A DNA stretch of 64,000 nucleotides, taken from positions 38,608-102,607 of the IMG/VR virus record IMGVR_UViG_3300037189_023253; one strand, given 5' to 3'. Below, piece after piece: positions 15,980 through 24,426 of this stretch. The notes under the pieces are model-generated. The model did no database searches and was not told the DNA's origin. It was given only the letters and a program-made list of their open reading frames with translations. A program made the translations under genes and the position numbers. Origin of the DNA: a virus. Position 1 is the stretch's first letter, and each line of letters begins with the position of its first letter.

Positions 15980-16756
15980 ATGGGAAAAATGCAATATAGA
16001 TCAATCTGGATATCAGACATACATCTTGGTACGAAAGGTTGCAAAGCCGACCAGCTTTGCAACTTCCTCAAGAACAACAATTCGGATACATTATATCTTG
16101 TTGGGGATATCGTCGACGGGTGGAAGCTCTCAAGGGGGTGGCATTGGCCGCAAGAACACAGCAATGTTGTTCGCCGGCTTCTAACCAAAGCCAAGAGAGG
16201 CACAAAGATCCACTACATCATCGGAAACCATGACGAGTTCCTTCGTCCGTGGTTGAAGCATGGTCTTAAGACCGGAAATATCACCATATCAAATCAAATC
16301 ACACATGTTGATTTACATGGTAGAAAATGGCTTGTCACACACGGTGATCTATTCGATCAGGTAACACGGCATTGGAAATGGGTGAGCATTCTAGGTGATC
16401 GTGCATATACTGCCCTGTTGATGTGCAACGGTCTAATACATCGTATGAGAAAACTAGTTGGTCTTGGTTATTGGAGCCTCAGCAAATATGTCAAAGGTAG
16501 AACCAAGCAAGCACTTAATTTCATTTACAAATTTGAAGAACATTTGGCTGCACATGCCAAGAGCAATGGATTCCACGGTGTCATATGCGGACACATACAT
16601 ACTCCTGCCATAAAAGCAATAAATGGCGTGATTTATGCCAACGACGGCGATTGGGTAGAAACATGCTCGGTTCTTGTCGAAACGCATGATGGCGAATTTC
16701 AGCTATTATTGTTGGAAGAGGACGGATCAATGAAGATCTATGAAACATACAAATGA
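15980..16756 (+). CDS. LpxH-like metallophosphoesterase
   Basis: The 258-residue protein shows the calcineurin-type metal motifs in order: SDIHLG near residue 12, GDIVDGW near 42, GNHDEF near 80, THGDLFD near 119, and GHIHTP near 198. The layout matches UDP-2,3-diacylglucosamine hydrolase relatives, which act in lipid A synthesis; many homologues have other phosphodiester substrates. It overlaps the following glycosyltransferase by four bases, so the pair probably acts on one envelope or glycan pathway. No strong ribosome site is seen at 15980; ATG 15992 is an alternative start. Confidence 0.75.
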   Translation: MGKMQYRSIWISDIHLGTKGCKADQLCNFLKNNNSDTLYLVGDIVDGWKLSRGWHWPQEHSNVVRRLLTKAKRGTKIHYIIGNHDEFLRPWLKHGLKTGNITISNQITHVDLHGRKWLVTHGDLFDQVTRHWKWVSILGDRAYTALLMCNGLIHRMRKLVGLGYWSLSKYVKGRTKQALNFIYKFEEHLAAHAKSNGFHGVICGHIHTPAIKAINGVIYANDGDWVETCSVLVETHDGEFQLLLLEEDGSMKIYETYK

Positions 16757-17760
16757 AACTAACAGTGGTAACAGACACCTGGGATAACGTAAACGGGGTG
16801 GTCACTACCTTGCGGGCCACTGTATTAGAAATGCAACAACGCGGATATGAGGTACAGGTCATAGAACCGGGACTTTTCCGTACCATTCCGATGCCAGGAT
16901 ATCCTGAGGTTAGATTATCATGGGATATTTGGAAAATTGGCAGATTGATAGAGAATTTTAATCCTGACTTCATACACATAGCCACTGAAGGGCCACTAGG
17001 TATCGCCGCAAGGTGGTATTGCAAGGTCAGGCACAGGAAGATACCGCACAATACCAGCTATCACACCAAGTTTCCCGAATATCTCAAGATACACCACGGA
17101 ATACCAGTCAGGGTGGGCTATTTTTTCATGCGAGTCTTCCACAAGTTCAGTCATCGAGTTTTAGTAACAACTGCTACCATGGAACAAGAGCTACGCAGCA
17201 AAGGATTCAACAATCTTGTGATATGGAGCCGAGGCGTCGATCATAACACTTTTAACACGGATCAGCGCAAAACAAATCTTGCTGGAAAACCGGTTCTACT
17301 TTGTGTTAGCCGCGCTAGTCCCGAAAAAGGACTTGATGACTTTTGCTCGATCAAAACACCGGGAACAAAGATACTAGTAGGTGATGGTCCGTATCTTGAA
17401 ACTCTTAAATCTAAATATCCCGATGTTATATTCGCTGGTTATAAAAAAGGGGCCAGCCTAGCGCGATATTATGCCAATGCAGACGTGTTTGTATTTCCCA
17501 GCCGATCCGACACATTCGGCGTGGTGATGCTTGAAAGCATGGCATGTGGCACCCCGGTAGCAGCATATCCGGTAACAGGTCCGATCGATATCATCACACC
17601 CGGAGTGGACGGGTGTATAGCTGACGATCTTTCCGAAGCCATAAACGTGTGCTTAAATCTTGATCGAAAGATGGTGGAGGAAAGCAGCAGGCGTTTCACA
17701 TGGAAAGCCTGCACTGATATCTTTGAAAAAAATCTAGTTTCGGTGCGTGCCAACAAGTAA
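16753..17760 (+). CDS. GT4-family glycosyltransferase
   Basis: The 335-residue GT-B enzyme has an N-terminal GVVTTL nucleotide-sugar pocket motif near residue 15 and HTKFPEYL near 98. The donor-site half has CVSRASPEKGLD near 180 and the E-x7-E motif in DTFGVVMLESMACGTPV near 255-272. It resembles bacterial GDP-mannose-dependent alpha-mannosyltransferases that often sit next to LpxH-like phosphoesterases, as here. It could build host lipid glycans or decorate phage components; the acceptor is unknown. Translation is coupled to the previous gene through ATGA. Confidence 0.82.
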   Translation: MKLTVVTDTWDNVNGVVTTLRATVLEMQQRGYEVQVIEPGLFRTIPMPGYPEVRLSWDIWKIGRLIENFNPDFIHIATEGPLGIAARWYCKVRHRKIPHNTSYHTKFPEYLKIHHGIPVRVGYFFMRVFHKFSHRVLVTTATMEQELRSKGFNNLVIWSRGVDHNTFNTDQRKTNLAGKPVLLCVSRASPEKGLDDFCSIKTPGTKILVGDGPYLETLKSKYPDVIFAGYKKGASLARYYANADVFVFPSRSDTFGVVMLESMACGTPVAAYPVTGPIDIITPGVDGCIADDLSEAINVCLNLDRKMVEESSRRFTWKACTDIFEKNLVSVRANK

Positions 17761-17761
17761 G

Positions 17762-17791
17762 TTGATAACCTCAGCTATGATACTCTATCAT
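17762..17791 (+). promoter_or_regulatory. sigma70-like promoter before 17819 gene
   Basis: TTGATA (17762-17767), an 18-base spacer and TATCAT (17786-17791) directly follow the glycosyltransferase stop; ATAAGGAG lies before ATG 17819. Confidence 0.5.
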
Positions 17792-17818
17792 CATTAAACA
17801 CGATAAGGAGCATTATAG

Positions 17819-18211
17819 ATGTCTATTGAACCTACCAGCCGTATGGTGTATGTGAAATTTAGCAAGGAAGGCATCCACAAGTATCCAGTGGCATTGACCG
17901 ATCCTGCGTTGGCAACTGGCGACGAATATGATGTCAGCTATCTTGGTTATCCCCATCGTCATATGTTTCATTTCAAGGTATGGATCAGTGTCGAGCATAA
18001 TGATCGAGATGTGGAATTTATTCAGGCAAAACGATACCTCGAGAAATTGTATTCTGATAAGGTATTGCAACTAGACTATCGTAGCTGCGAAATGATAGCT
18101 GAAGATCTATATGAAAAGATATCGGCTAAGTGGCCAAATAGAGACGTATGGATCGATGTGTCTGAAGACGACGAAAACGGAGCACTCATGAAGTGGGAGC
18201 ACTCTCGATAA
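17819..18211 (+). CDS. conserved phage protein of unknown function
   Basis: A 130-residue protein with DVSYLGYPHRHMFHFKVWI near residues 39-57 and HNDRDVEFIQAK near 61-72, then an acidic tail. The histidine-rich centre slightly recalls pterin-synthase folds, but the expected zinc triad is not present. Similar proteins seem widespread in T4-like aquatic phages. Its last 26 bases overlap the end of the minus-strand endonuclease gene, which may have been inserted here. Confidence 0.65.
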   Translation: MSIEPTSRMVYVKFSKEGIHKYPVALTDPALATGDEYDVSYLGYPHRHMFHFKVWISVEHNDRDVEFIQAKRYLEKLYSDKVLQLDYRSCEMIAEDLYEKISAKWPNRDVWIDVSEDDENGALMKWEHSR

Positions 18212-18926
18212 GAGAGTGAAGTTCATCTAAGGTGATAGAACATCTTATCCTTTTTGATCGATTAGATGATTTTGCAATCAAAGCTAGGTTAGCATGATGT
18301 CCTATCACCGTTGGATCAACTCCATGTATAAATCCATTATGCTTACTATATTTGTGATCTAGTTCATAATCGCTACCTCTAGTATATCCATTTGGATTGA
18401 TTAATGATTGATGTTTGATCCAAGAATTTCTAGTAATTTGGTCAACCTCTTCTTCGTAGAGCTCATATGCTGATTTTAGATCCTTTGAAATTGCGTTGCC
18501 GTTTGATATCTTTGTGTTAGTGGCTTTTTCATATGCGATATGATCTCTAGATGATGCCGCGGCCTTTAACTTATCAATGGTTCCAGATGAATGTTTCTTT
18601 CCATACATTGGATTATTTTTACCAATGTGACCGCCGCGTAGCTTAACCGCTTCTGAAATTTTTGATGATCTACGTTCTTTCCATTGTGGATCTTCACTGA
18701 GGTTCTTAATAGTTTCGTTAGCTTTTTGATTCATTCTCTTCATATGATCTCGTCTGTCATCGATTGACATTCTTGATTTCCGAGTTGCTTCAGCCTTAGC
18801 AGAAATGCCAGGACATTTGGTTATACTGCTAACACATCGATATTTCTTAGCGTTAACGCTCAAAAAATTAGCCGGTCTGTGACACCAGTTACAAACATGA
18901 TTATGTGGTTGAATCAATTCAGGCAT
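18186..18926 (-). CDS. HNH-type homing endonuclease with NUMOD3 motif
   Basis: The 246-residue protein starts with a zinc-finger-like CNWCHRP and CVSSITKC pair. It has the NUMOD3 DNA-binding motif GKNNPMYGKKHS near residues 99-110. It ends with YELDHKYSKHNGF, IGHHANLALI and SSNRSK, a DH/N pattern of HNH nucleases in phages. Its direction opposes all neighbours and its A/T content is higher, both signs of a mobile gene. A late-type GTAAATAC box and GGGAG lie upstream on its strand. It sits beside the deazaguanine locus. Confidence 0.75.
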   Translation of the reverse strand: MPELIQPHNHVCNWCHRPANFLSVNAKKYRCVSSITKCPGISAKAEATRKSRMSIDDRRDHMKRMNQKANETIKNLSEDPQWKERRSSKISEAVKLRGGHIGKNNPMYGKKHSSGTIDKLKAAASSRDHIAYEKATNTKISNGNAISKDLKSAYELYEEEVDQITRNSWIKHQSLINPNGYTRGSDYELDHKYSKHNGFIHGVDPTVIGHHANLALIAKSSNRSKRIRCSITLDELHSLIESAPTS

Positions 18927-18991
18927 AGCCTATCTCCCTATCGTTGTGTATTTACATTGACAGTCAGCCCGTAGGAAAGGTATCATAAGAA

Positions 18992-20113
18992 ATGACACGA
19001 ATATATATCGTACCAATTGAACCGATTGACACCAGATATACCAGGCAATGGTATGAACATATCCCTGTTTCCCTCGAGAAACAGGCCGCGGTCATGGGAA
19101 AGAAAATTGATATCATCGTCGTTGACGGTGAGCAAGTACCACCGGTTCCAACGCCCGGTGCATTTCTTGATTTTGGTGCAACAAACATCTACAAGAGCTC
19201 TCAGCTAGGTGCTATAGCTGCTGAATTCCAGCATGGTCGCGTTAAACCAGGTGATCGATTCCTCTTTACCGATGCGTGGAATCCATCGGTAATTTCGGTT
19301 CGATACATGAGCGAACTATTGAACATACCGGTTGAAATCCATGGTATGTGGCATGCTGGTAGTTATGATCCACAGGATTTCCTAGGTAGACTGATCGGTA
19401 ACGCACCCTGGGTTCGACATTCCGAAAAAGCCATGATGGCAGCGTATGATACCAATTGGTTTGCAACCAATTTTCATTTAGACATGTTCATAGAAAATCT
19501 ATGGGGACCATTCTACAATGAAGCATTTGCTCCGACGTTCGATGAGGTTAAGGCCAATTGGATCGTAAATCGCAAGGTCGATATCACCGGCTGGCCGATG
19601 GATTATCTAAAGAGCGTTCTAGAGCCATACACGGCCATGGAAAAGAAGAATCAAATCGCGTTTCCACATCGTCTTGCTCCAGAGAAGCAACTTGATATCT
19701 TTAAGGATCTTGCTAACCACATGCCAGAGTATGAATGGGTGGTATGCCAGGAACGCGAGCTATCCAAGCACGAATATCATACCATGCTCGGGCAAAGCAA
19801 GATGGTATTTTCTGCCAATCTGCAGGAAACGTATGGCATCAGCATGATAGAAGGTTTGATATGCGGCGCAATACCGTTGGTACCAAATCGACTGAGCTAT
19901 ACCGAGATGTATGATGCCGGGTTAAAATATCCAGAAGAATGGACCAAGGATTTTGCCAGCTACGAGCAGAATCGAGAAAAACTCATGGGAAAGATACGCA
20001 GCCTCATGGAGCATTCTGATAGCAATTTCATCAGAACTAGCATGTTAAGCCAGCTAGCAATGCTGGATAGATACATCAGGGCAACTCCGTTGATGAACGC
20101 CTTGTTATCTTAA
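18992..20113 (+). CDS. GT-B glycosyltransferase upstream of dpdA
   Basis: The 373-residue protein has a GT-B C-terminal half with FPHRLAPEKQLDIF near residues 225-238, a nucleotide-binding QSKMVFSANLQETYGISMIEGL near 270-290 (read in parts) and LICGAIPLVP. The N-terminal half opens MTRIYIVPIEP. It is expressed in the same direction as, and 50 bases before, dpdA. The context suggests that it may add sugar to DNA containing deazaguanine, or to another phage product; this is inference, as no acceptor motif is visible. TAGGAAAGG 12 bases before the ATG may be the ribosome site. Confidence 0.7.
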   Translation: MTRIYIVPIEPIDTRYTRQWYEHIPVSLEKQAAVMGKKIDIIVVDGEQVPPVPTPGAFLDFGATNIYKSSQLGAIAAEFQHGRVKPGDRFLFTDAWNPSVISVRYMSELLNIPVEIHGMWHAGSYDPQDFLGRLIGNAPWVRHSEKAMMAAYDTNWFATNFHLDMFIENLWGPFYNEAFAPTFDEVKANWIVNRKVDITGWPMDYLKSVLEPYTAMEKKNQIAFPHRLAPEKQLDIFKDLANHMPEYEWVVCQERELSKHEYHTMLGQSKMVFSANLQETYGISMIEGLICGAIPLVPNRLSYTEMYDAGLKYPEEWTKDFASYEQNREKLMGKIRSLMEHSDSNFIRTSMLSQLAMLDRYIRATPLMNALLS

Positions 20114-20115
20114 AA

Positions 20116-20144
20116 TTGACTCAGACCACCTAGATGATCATACT
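20116..20144 (+). promoter_or_regulatory. possible sigma70-like promoter before dpdA
   Basis: TTGACT (20116-20121), 17 bases, CATACT (20139-20144), followed by ACAAGGTAG before ATG 20164. The -10 box is imperfect. Confidence 0.4.
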
Positions 20145-20163
20145 AGGTACAAGGTAGAAAAAC

Positions 20164-21804
20164 ATGAATTTATTTTCCAAACAACTAGACTTGCATCCAC
20201 AAGCGTTGAACTTAGCCGAGTCACAAAAGGACTATGCCGTATTCCTTCCAAGCATCAGTGCGATCTATGCCAAGATCGTCAGCATGCCTGAATACACCGT
20301 TCGAGACCGGTTACCAGACGGACTTAATAACGATCGCATTGATTTGGACTTTTTAAACCAAAAGAACAGCCTGATGTATTATCCGGCGGCACTTTACTCA
20401 GCTGGTCATGCGTATCTTGATCCAGCAGACAGTGACATTTATGAAAGCATGGTGCAAAAGAGGGATAGATCCAACACGGTTATATTAGGAGACTCGGGCG
20501 GATTCCAAATTGCCACGGGTGTGTTGAAATGGCCGTGGACCAAAAAAGGCAAGCAAACAGATCAGGACTGGGAGCAGGACAAGGATAAGATGCGCATGAA
20601 AATCCTTCGGTGGCTCGAACACACCGCGGATTATTCCATGGTGCTCGATGTCCCTACATACGGTCTGGTTAAGTTTGGATTCGATCCGGTAACCGGGGAA
20701 AGCCTGCATCCTGGTATGAAGACCTTCAGGGACTGTTTGAACGTGTCGCTTGAAAACTACGATTTTTTCATCAAGCATCGCAAGGAAGGTGCTACCAAAT
20801 TCCTCAACGTGTTGCAGGGAAGAAACGAAGCCGAAGGCGACATTTGGTGGGATGCGGTCAAGGACCTTCCGTTTGAAACCTGGGCATTCTCCAACGTGCA
20901 AGCTTCGAACTTTGCCATCAATCTGCGTAGGTTGATCATCATGCGAGACGGCAAATATCTTGATGGCAGGGATTGGCTGCATTATCTAGGTAATGGCAAG
21001 ATCAAGGCCGGTTGCGCACTAACCACGCTGCAAAGAAACATCAGGCAGTTCATTAATCCAAACATCACCCTGAGCTTTGATGCAGCATCGCCGTTCGTGA
21101 TGACAGCCAAGGGTCAGATGTATTATGGATATGAAAACAGCCATCGCAACATGCGTTTCAAGGGCGGTTCAATCGTGGATGACAAGTCCCTAAAGAACAG
21201 CCAAATGCTGATCAATGATTGGGTCATTGCAAATGATCGCAAGGGTGTGATCATGCCCACGGAAATAGGCCGCCGTTGCACGGTTGGCGATATCTGTGTT
21301 CGAGGATACGACGATTTGGATTACAAGAAAATACCATTCTCCAAGAAGGAAATTGAAAGTGATTGGTATCCCTCCACTCCGGAAGGTCGATGCGGTGACA
21401 AGTTTCGATGGACGGACGCATACAAGGAGTACCTCGCACACGATCGAGGTAACGGGGGTCTATTTGATTTTGGAGGATCGTTTGATAAGGAATACGAAAA
21501 GTACCAGGTTAAATGGCCCAGCTCGATGGATGGATTCTCGTATTTGATCGCAATGCATCATAATGTTGAGCTGCATATACGGGCCATACAGGATGCTTGC
21601 CGATGGCAAGACCAACCGCTGTTAGAAGCGAATAACCATGTTACTCCCGATCTTCTTGAGTTTAAGGATTTGTGTCCAGAAATACTAACATCGGAGCGTC
21701 CAATGGATCTCATCAACAAGCATGAGAAGCTTCTGCGTAATATTACCGGGATGGATGCCGATAACAACGTCAGCATGGAAATGGAGGATTTTGATGAAGC
21801 GTGA
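20164..21804 (+). CDS. dpdA: DpdA, DNA 7-deazaguanine transglycosylase
   Basis: The 546-residue protein has the TGT-family signature GDSGGFQIATG at residues 109-119, with the nucleophile-region aspartate DVPTYG near 171, and LQGRNEAEGD near 218. It is far longer than tRNA-guanine transglycosylase (about 380) and lacks a clear tRNA-type zinc site, as in phage DpdA proteins. DpdA swaps guanine in DNA for a 7-deazaguanine base such as preQ0. FolE, QueD and QueE within 7 kb supply the precursor pathway. It overlaps the next gene by 11 bases. Family identity is strong; the final base is not known. Confidence 0.9.
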   Translation: MNLFSKQLDLHPQALNLAESQKDYAVFLPSISAIYAKIVSMPEYTVRDRLPDGLNNDRIDLDFLNQKNSLMYYPAALYSAGHAYLDPADSDIYESMVQKRDRSNTVILGDSGGFQIATGVLKWPWTKKGKQTDQDWEQDKDKMRMKILRWLEHTADYSMVLDVPTYGLVKFGFDPVTGESLHPGMKTFRDCLNVSLENYDFFIKHRKEGATKFLNVLQGRNEAEGDIWWDAVKDLPFETWAFSNVQASNFAINLRRLIIMRDGKYLDGRDWLHYLGNGKIKAGCALTTLQRNIRQFINPNITLSFDAASPFVMTAKGQMYYGYENSHRNMRFKGGSIVDDKSLKNSQMLINDWVIANDRKGVIMPTEIGRRCTVGDICVRGYDDLDYKKIPFSKKEIESDWYPSTPEGRCGDKFRWTDAYKEYLAHDRGNGGLFDFGGSFDKEYEKYQVKWPSSMDGFSYLIAMHHNVELHIRAIQDACRWQDQPLLEANNHVTPDLLEFKDLCPEILTSERPMDLINKHEKLLRNITGMDADNNVSMEMEDFDEA

Positions 21805-22324
21805 ATATGATACTGGTATTAGAAATGACGTGGAATTTTTCACCGGCATTGAGGTTGAACATACACCGGCATATGCAATGAAAACACTATTCGTTGTCGG
21901 TATCCACGATATCGGTTCGATCAAAGATCATGTTACAGCATCTGGATGTGATCATATCTATCTCGGTGCTAATCAAAGTTTCAATCCAGGAAATTGGCAT
22001 GACGGTACCAGTCTTGAAAGTGCAAGCTGGGACAAGATGATCAACGACGTGCTTGATCTTGGTTGCATGGTGACCCTTGATTTTGATGTCAAGCACGTCG
22101 ATTGGGTGTGCGAAGGTGGATACAGTGAAAAGACCAATTTCATTCCACAGATCTCGGTAAAAATACCCTACATTGGATTGCTTGGCTATAATGCCACATT
22201 GAAGATCGACGACAAAGATTTCAATGCTACCAATCCCGGTGTTTGGTGCCACGATCTCCATACGTTACAGGATCGAAAAGTCTTTACACCATGGAGAAAA
22301 TACTCGGAGGATACGCCACTATGA
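21794..22324 (+). CDS. unknown protein translationally coupled to dpdA
   Basis: The 176-residue protein, ATG 21794, overlaps dpdA by 11 bases and the next gene by four. Visible blocks are FFTGIEVEHTPAY near residue 14, LFVVGIHD near 32, HIYLGANQSF near 52, VTLDFDVKHV near 94, and KIDDKDFNATNPGVW near 136-150. The pattern suggests a small alpha/beta fold with conserved acidic residues. No known Que or Dpd family fits. Tight linkage to dpdA suggests a part in deazaguanine insertion or tailoring, which is inference. Confidence 0.7.
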   Translation: MKREYDTGIRNDVEFFTGIEVEHTPAYAMKTLFVVGIHDIGSIKDHVTASGCDHIYLGANQSFNPGNWHDGTSLESASWDKMINDVLDLGCMVTLDFDVKHVDWVCEGGYSEKTNFIPQISVKIPYIGLLGYNATLKIDDKDFNATNPGVWCHDLHTLQDRKVFTPWRKYSEDTPL

Positions 22325-22788
22325 ATGACGCAATTTTAGACTACTTTAAAGAATATCGGCAAACACGACAGGACTTGGATGACATTTCACGGCAAATGAA
22401 AACCGTGCGTGCTTCCATGGATGAGCTAACGGCCAAAGCACATGCCGTGCAGAAAGAACTTGACGGCATGCGAAAGATCATCACGGTGATGGTCGAAACC
22501 GGAATGGATCCCGTGGAGGCCAAGCTAAAGAATGATGTATCTGATCTATCATCGAGCTTATGGGTAGATACCCTTACGGACTCCATGACAATGGCCAGCA
22601 TTGCTCTAGCTCCAACGACCATCACATGGACGGGTGGCGGCGCTTCAGGTGGTTACACACCGTTGACCATCGGAGCAACCGGGGCAACCGGGGCAATCGG
22701 GGCAAGCATTGCAACGATGACATCCATTAGTACGTCATATCCGAACAGCAAGCCAATGCGAGTCCCTGGTGCAAACGGAACCGTCTAG
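22321..22788 (+). CDS. coiled-coil protein with short collagen-like tract
   Basis: The 155-residue protein starts at ATG 22321, inside the previous stop. Residues 1-75 form a long heptad-like helix (SRQMKTVRASMDELTAKA). A glycine-rich tail follows with GATGATGAIGASI (bases 22672-22707, a 9-base GGGGCAACC-type repeat). Coiled coil plus collagen-like tail is typical of trimeric phage fibre or spike attachments. The operon position among base-modification genes does not obviously fit, so the role is open. Confidence 0.6.
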   Translation: MNDAILDYFKEYRQTRQDLDDISRQMKTVRASMDELTAKAHAVQKELDGMRKIITVMVETGMDPVEAKLKNDVSDLSSSLWVDTLTDSMTMASIALAPTTITWTGGGASGGYTPLTIGATGATGAIGASIATMTSISTSYPNSKPMRVPGANGTV

Positions 22789-22797
22789 GAAAGATCT

Positions 22798-22827
22798 TGT
22801 GCTTACCAGCACGCTTTTAGCTATACT
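22798..22827 (+). promoter_or_regulatory. sigma70-like promoter for folE
   Basis: TTGTGC (22798-22803), an 18-base spacer and TATACT (22822-22827) precede GAAAGG and ATG 22849. Confidence 0.5.
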
Positions 22828-22848
22828 CCCTATAGAAAGGATACCAAC

Positions 22849-23520
22849 ATGACAACACCTAGCGAAACGATCCGTAATCGGCTCAAGGAAAGCGATAGCA
22901 GGTTTTACTGCAATGACAACATCAGCGAAGCGGTTGGGGACATTGATTTTGATGCCCTGATCGATGAGGTTACCGGAAAGATGCAGGGCGTGCTCGAAAG
23001 CCTCGTGATTGACACGGACAACGATCACAACACCCACGACACAGCAAGGCGTGTGGCAAAGATGTTTGTTCTAGAAACATTTGCCGGCCGCTACCTACCA
23101 AAGCCAAAGATCACCGCGTTTCCTAACGCCAATCAATATGATGAGGTGTATGTTACCGGTCCGATCAGCATACGCAGCACCTGTGCTCACCATTTCCAGG
23201 GTATCAGAGGCAAGTGCTACATCGGAGTCTTTCCAGGAAAGAACGTGATCGGGCTCAGCAAGTTTAACCGTTTGGTACATTGGATTTCAGCCCGGCCACA
23301 GATCCAAGAAGAAATGTCCGTACAGATTGCCGATGCAATAGTGGAAGCAACAGAAGCTGAAGGAATTGCAGTATTGGTACAAGCTGAGCACATGTGCATG
23401 ACCATGCGCGGTGTTATGGAGCACGATTCTGCGATGACCACATCTGTCATGAGAGGCGTGTTTAGGGAAGATCCTAGCCTAAAGCAGGAATTTTTCAACA
23501 TAGTGTCTAAGATGCCATAA
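22849..23520 (+). CDS. folE: GTP cyclohydrolase I (FolE), first step to 7-deazaguanine
   Basis: The 223-residue protein has the FolE zinc site: C112 and H115 in STCAHHFQG, and C183 in HMCMTMRG. It also has DTARRVAKMF near residue 64. It converts GTP to dihydroneopterin triphosphate, the entry compound for folate and for the QueD-QueE route. The gene is complete and ends FREDPSLKQEFFNIVSKMP. A second, diverged copy of this tail follows the downstream endonuclease (24423-24509), so the present 3' end was probably acquired together with that endonuclease. Confidence 0.92.
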   Translation: MTTPSETIRNRLKESDSRFYCNDNISEAVGDIDFDALIDEVTGKMQGVLESLVIDTDNDHNTHDTARRVAKMFVLETFAGRYLPKPKITAFPNANQYDEVYVTGPISIRSTCAHHFQGIRGKCYIGVFPGKNVIGLSKFNRLVHWISARPQIQEEMSVQIADAIVEATEAEGIAVLVQAEHMCMTMRGVMEHDSAMTTSVMRGVFREDPSLKQEFFNIVSKMP

Positions 23521-23535
23521 AACTGGATAAGCGAC

Positions 23536-23573
23536 ATGAGAACTAAATACCTTAAAAGGTATGAGGTTCTCAT
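23536..23573 (+). promoter_or_regulatory. hairpin sequestering RBS and start of GIY-YIG gene, late box inside
   Basis: ATGAGAAC (23536-23543) pairs with GTTCTCAT (23566-23573), and ATACCT (23547-23552) with AGGTAT (23557-23562). The 3' side covers the GAGG ribosome site (23563-23566) and two bases of the ATG at 23572. The 5' side contains CTAAATA (23543-23549). Late transcripts starting near 23556 would lose the 5' arm and expose the start. It has the same logic as the element at 12548. Confidence 0.65.
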
Positions 23574-24426
23574 GGTTGCGTATGTTTATAGTCTTCGATT
23601 TAAGATTACCGGACAATGGTATATTGGATGCAGATACGCAAAACATCTTACCGATGAAACAATTTCAAAAGATCTATGGATTCGATATTTTACATCGTCA
23701 AAGTTAGTTCGAACCTTGATAAAGGCATATGGTCACAATTCATTTGAACCAAAAATTAGACGGATATTTAATACTGCCGACGATGCCAAATCATACGAAA
23801 TTTCAGTTCTCAATCGGGTCAATGCTCGTATCAATCCGTTATTTTTAAATCAATGTAATTCGGTATTTGAAAATGCACCATCACTTTCTTGGATCACAAA
23901 TGGTGTTATAGATACCATGATAGCAAGTAATAAACCGTTAATACCAGGATTTTGGTATGGAAGATCGCAGAATAATAAAAATCGTAAGTACCAAGGATCT
24001 CCGTTGAGAGGTCGAATTCACGTGCTGGATTCAAATCTAGGACTACACCAAATGATACATGCTTTAGAGTATGATCCGTCTAAGCATGTAAGATTAAGCA
24101 ATGATTTCAATAGGGGACGTAGGTGGGTGCATAATCCATTTACTAATGAATGTAGGTTGATTAAAGACGGTGAAATGATTCCAAATGGCTGGAAGCATGG
24201 AAACCCACATAGATGTGCATCTTCATGGTTTTACAATCCGATTACCGGTGAACAAAAGCAAATACCTAAAAAGTCAAACCCGCCTCCTAATTTTATCAAA
24301 GGTAGACCGGTAACTCATGTATGGTTCACAAATCAAGATACTGGAAAGAATTTACTTTGCAAAATAGACGAACCCACTCCAACTGGTTATATTCGAGGAA
24401 GAACAATAAAAGGACGAAAAATATGA
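23572..24426 (+). CDS. GIY-YIG homing endonuclease inserted at the folE 3' end
   Basis: The 284-residue protein from ATG 23572 opens VAYVYSLRFKITGQWYIGC, a GIY-YIG signature (VYS...WYIG), with the conserved arginine region WIRYFTSSKL near 41. The C-terminal half has repeated W-(V/F)-x-N-(P/Q) modules (RRWVHNPFTNE, SWFYNPITGEQ, HVWFTNQDTGK) that look like DNA-binding minor-groove repeats. It follows folE directly and its TGA overlaps the ATG of a leftover folE tail. Its low G+C content differs from folE, which supports transfer. Confidence 0.82.
   Translation: MVAYVYSLRFKITGQWYIGCRYAKHLTDETISKDLWIRYFTSSKLVRTLIKAYGHNSFEPKIRRIFNTADDAKSYEISVLNRVNARINPLFLNQCNSVFENAPSLSWITNGVIDTMIASNKPLIPGFWYGRSQNNKNRKYQGSPLRGRIHVLDSNLGLHQMIHALEYDPSKHVRLSNDFNRGRRWVHNPFTNECRLIKDGEMIPNGWKHGNPHRCASSWFYNPITGEQKQIPKKSNPPPNFIKGRPVTHVWFTNQDTGKNLLCKIDEPTPTGYIRGRTIKGRKI

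Noticed and set aside
18957-18986. TTGACA/TATCAT as the promoter of the glycosyltransferase at 18992
   Set aside because: The -10 box would end 6 bases before the ATG, leaving no leader, and part of it overlaps the likely ribosome site AGGAAAGG.
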